From assembly GCA_007844125.1 (NCBI GenBank), contig CM017558.1, positions 44,544,460 through 44,608,459 of the forward strand: DNA of 64,000 bases. Reading direction: 5' to 3'. This document shows positions 60,768 to 64,000 of this stretch, piece by piece. Every line of letters starts with the position of its first letter. Position 1 is the stretch's first letter. The stretch is from Sinonovacula constricta. Its lineage: Eukaryota > Mollusca > Bivalvia > Cardiida > Solecurtidae. Under the pieces are notes generated by a model, which made no database searches, was not told the origin of the DNA, and saw only the letters and a program-made list of their open reading frames with translations. Position numbers and translations under genes: made by a program.

Positions 60768-62716
60768 AAACAGTAAATCCCATTTGACTATATAAGAAAA
60801 TTGCAAGGCTCTCAGCCTTTGATCAGCATGTGCAACTTTCTATCTCATTTTTGTTATGCAAAAGATAAAAGATACCTTAAGGTAGAATAAACAGTGAGGC
60901 AACCTAAATACACTACCTTGCATTTTTGGACTTTGTCATTTTTATCTTTGCTACAGGTACCAGCAAGCTTATGTTAGTAGTGTGAACACAAATTTTCAAT
61001 TTAATTCAGAATCCAAAAAAAAGTTGATGTGGAGCAGGTTTCACTAAAACTTACTTAAGTTCGTAACCATATATTCATTTAGTGTCACAATAACATTAAA
61101 CATTTTAAGCTTCACTGTAGTCAACCAGTAAAACGATTATGATTATGATACTAATTATGTCATACTTAGTGTATACTAACTGCTAAATGTTATATCCATA
61201 TGATGTTTTATAAACAGATAAGCCTACTTTCAGAATCAAGATAAGCAGAATTTAATACTCATAATCATATTATTCAAGATATAAGGCCTTCAGAATTAAA
61301 GCATAATAAATTAAAAGGAAAGACAACTGGGGACTTTGGCTAAAATGTAAGTGAAACTTAAAAATCTAATTTTTACCACCAGTTTCACCAAGGAAATGTG
61401 AAGAGCAATATTTCCTAACTTAATCCTGATCCTGTGATTTAAATATAAGCAGTAAAAAACCTTGCATTTTGCTAGACTCAGTTGCAAATATTGTAGGTCT
61501 GGAGAGAACAGTTCTTGACAATTGATGGCAGATGCGGATCTATGCCATTTGTACAAGCCAAGTTAATTTTATTTTATATTTTTTTCGTTATTGGTATCAA
61601 AAGTGGGTTTTTTTTCTTTTTTACTTGGTCGCTTTCCTTATTAATTTTGTCCAGGGATGTCATGCGTAGTTGACTAATGTCAAGCAAGGTTCATTTTGCA
61701 AGGTCTCATCTAGTTTATGACTTTTTTCATCCAATATAAAAACACTTTATATGAATAATGTTGATTTATAATCCTAGTATTTTCAAGTGGCCTTCATATA
61801 AATAATGGCAAAAATCTTTTAACAGCCTAATACATCTGTGTATGGCTGTCAGGGAGACATCAATAAACAGTTTACTCAGGCAATATATCTTTGGTGGGAT
61901 GTACACACACAAATGACAATTGACAACTATCCTTTTTTTTTGTTTAATGGAGGACCAAGGAAATATTCATGGCAAATGTTGTTATTGTTTTATTTTTCAG
62001 CTTTTGTAAGATAGTGGTATATTAATTAGCACACAAAACATACACAACCATAACAAAAATCCTATCTACTGACAAATACATTTTAGAGAAAGGAAAAGGG
62101 GCTGAATATGAATAAAAAAACATTTTAAACACAGAAATATCATCAAGGTCATTCTTTGGCTGCACACACTCAAATATGGACAGAGAACTGAAATATTATT
62201 TAGAGCATACCAAGTAAAAAATAATTTCAAAAGTTGCTGGTTGTCTACTCATGTATATCAATGTTGCACAAAGGGTTCTTTCAACAGGTAAAAACATTAC
62301 CTAATTACTTAAAAGAGATTGTCACCCAAGATATTGTTCAAGCTCTTAACTAATGGGGCAGAAACATTTCTTCCTCTACAGCCCCTTTGTACCAATATTT
62401 TAGTCGCTAACTTTTTTCGAGGTCACCCTGCACTAATTTTCAAGATTGACTGATTTCTTTACACTTTGTAAAAGCAGTTGTTGAGTCATGGTGAACTTAA
62501 TGTATGTTGGGAGTTATTGACAAAGATAGTTCCTCTTTAATTTGTTCTTTATCATTTATTTAACTCCAAGCCCTGGAGATTGGGCTGTATATCTAAGCAA
62601 CACTTAAGTAGGACCATTTTTCGTCAGTGAACTCATCGAATTATCTTTCTATAATTAGTTTTTGAATTAAATTTGGGAGTGGCTCCAACAAAAGTTAAAG
62701 TTTGTTTTTGTAAATC
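60768..62716. other. AT-rich non-coding stretch
   Basis: I see no supportable gene, RNA or repeat here. Confidence 0.35.
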
Positions 62717-62720
62717 TTAA

Positions 62721-63282
62721 AGGTGGTATCTGACAGTTTGGATCAAAATAATTTTTTCAAATTACCAAATAATTCATTGTTATATGATCTTGCAAAATGT
62801 TGCTCATTGATGCCCTAGATCAGTGTGAACAATGAAACATTAAACCCCAATACTCATTGCAAGCACATATTTGCTATCTGAGCCACACTGCAGAGATAGC
62901 TATTTTTATCTAGGAAAACTCATGCGACAACTCACTTTTGATATTATGTTATATCATCATCCGGGTAATTTGCTATTATTTTTAGCAGTGATCACTATCA
63001 TGCTTATTTATAGATTTGGTTCGGCGCCGTATGACCTGTTAAGTGTCGGTGTGCCATAAAACCCAAATAAAATAAAATAAATATTTATAGATTTGGAATG
63101 ATTGAACTTTTAGAGTGTTTTTATGGCAATTTGTACTGTCTAACACAATGTAGGCAGTGTTCAAAACTGTCTTTACTTGTTCTTAAGTATGAGTTTATGT
63201 GGAAATTATGCTCTTATTCCCCAAAGTAGTGGTAAGGTAATCTTACATGTATTTGATATAGGCAAACTGTCGGATTCCACCT
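62721..63282 (+). mobile_element. TTAA-flanked MITE copy carrying a nested retroposon insertion
   Basis: Flanked by TTAA at 62717-62720 and 63283-63286. The left end AGGTGGTATCTGACAGTTTG and right end CAAACTGTCGGATTCCACCT are clear inverted repeats, better preserved than at 38512. The internal order follows that copy, but 77 bp (63-bp insert plus duplicated target) interrupt it after GATTTGG at 63019. Confidence 0.85.
63020..63082 (+). mobile_element. 63-bp retroposon micro-insertion with 14-bp target duplication
   Basis: The insert begins TTCGGCGCCGTATGACCTGT, continues TAAGTGTCGGTGTGCC and ends in an A-rich AAATAAAATAAAATAAA tail. ATTTATAGATTTGG occurs at 63006-63019 and again at 63083-63096; the related MITE at 38512 has this target only once. 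The long duplication and A-rich tail indicate target-primed reverse transcription. Confidence 0.85.
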
Positions 63283-63286
63283 TTAA

Positions 63287-64000
63287 CACCCAAGTGTAAT
63301 GGTTGAATCATGTCTTGTTACTCCACAATCTCTTACCATCTGGGTTAGAGACCCAAACACTCTTTTAATCATTAGGAGACCATGTCACCTTATTAAACAT
63401 AATAATGCAAACTTTACTATGGTACATGCATACAATGAACAAATGAAATGACACCACACCTAGTCACTTTAAGTTAGCTGTTGACCAATTTTACTCTTCT
63501 TTTATATATCTGGTGAATGCTGTTGGTTATCCATTCAACAGTTCCTATTTCCATGTTACTTCTTCACTGTGTTTATCAGTGGTCTATCCCTACTTTATGT
63601 TAATACAATCCACAATGACTTTTCCAAGCATCCTGTGTAAAGTTTATTTGATCAGAATGACTTCTGTCCATGTCTGACCTACCTTGATTGTGATTACAAT
63701 TAATCTTATCCTAAACTTATAGCTGGAGTGATTCATAAAGTATCCAAACAACACCTGCAAGAGAACAGGTCAGTTTTAATCAAGAGACAAATCCCCAACC
63801 AGAAGTGAGGTCTCTACCAGACAACCTTGGAGATATCTGCACTTTGTCAAGTGAGAATATTAAGTCAAATTTGTATAACCCTCTGAGCAAGAATAAAACC
63901 AAATTGGTTAGAAAAGTTCAGAAAGTGCTATAAGCCTACAGAACTATTTAGTCCCATCATGCTTTCTTTACATCATTTATTAAAGCATGTTTTACAATAA
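63287..64000. other. AT-rich non-coding stretch
   Basis: Nothing supportable up to the window end. Confidence 0.35.

Overview
This window looks like non-coding-rich animal DNA, most likely from a bivalve mollusc. It is AT-rich, has no operon-like gene packing, is full of tRNA-derived SINEs, MITE-like elements and minisatellites, and its few coding pieces are bounded by splice sites. The bivalve assignment is an inference from repeat character (for example the TA-flanked element whose ends read GTCCCCTACCGG). No species is claimed.

Coding content is small. I reconstruct parts of one split gene on the minus strand that would cover most of the window. The candidate exons, in transcript order, are 55173-55112 (weak first exon), 51654-51449, 50123-50081, 40386-40207 and 147-1, the last running off the left edge into a poly-alanine tract. 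Their reading phases are mutually compatible. Two candidate alternative 3' exons also fit the phase leaving exon 40386-40207: a D/E-rich one at 19751-19604 and one at 1246-715 with an AATAAA signal. I could not assign the product to a family. The only other recognisable coding piece is a 5'-truncated non-LTR retrotransposon tail at 55905-56386.

Most of the structure is repeat biology. Large tandem arrays lie at 4.0 kb (48 bp), 5.1 kb (25 bp), 15.9 kb (51 bp), 22.7 kb (47 bp), 25.3-28.5 kb (45 bp, about 72 units), 46.3 kb (20 bp), 48.3-49.1 kb (24 bp) and 49.7 kb (53 bp). Long ORFs in these places are by-products of periods divisible by three, not convincing genes. Several arrays appear to have grown from different parts of one dispersed repeat family, whose unexpanded fragments are scattered through the window.

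Mobile elements include three copies of one tRNA-derived SINE, two of another and one of a third; a TTAA-flanked MITE family (four copies, one carrying a nested insertion); and a TA-flanked element with internal 146-bp repeats. The standout is a 2,973-bp composite foldback element at 57787-60759. It is flanked by a perfect 8-bp target duplication and contains six copies of a near-palindromic cassette plus embedded tRNA-like modules. The remaining stretches are AT-rich intronic or intergenic DNA in which I see nothing supportable.
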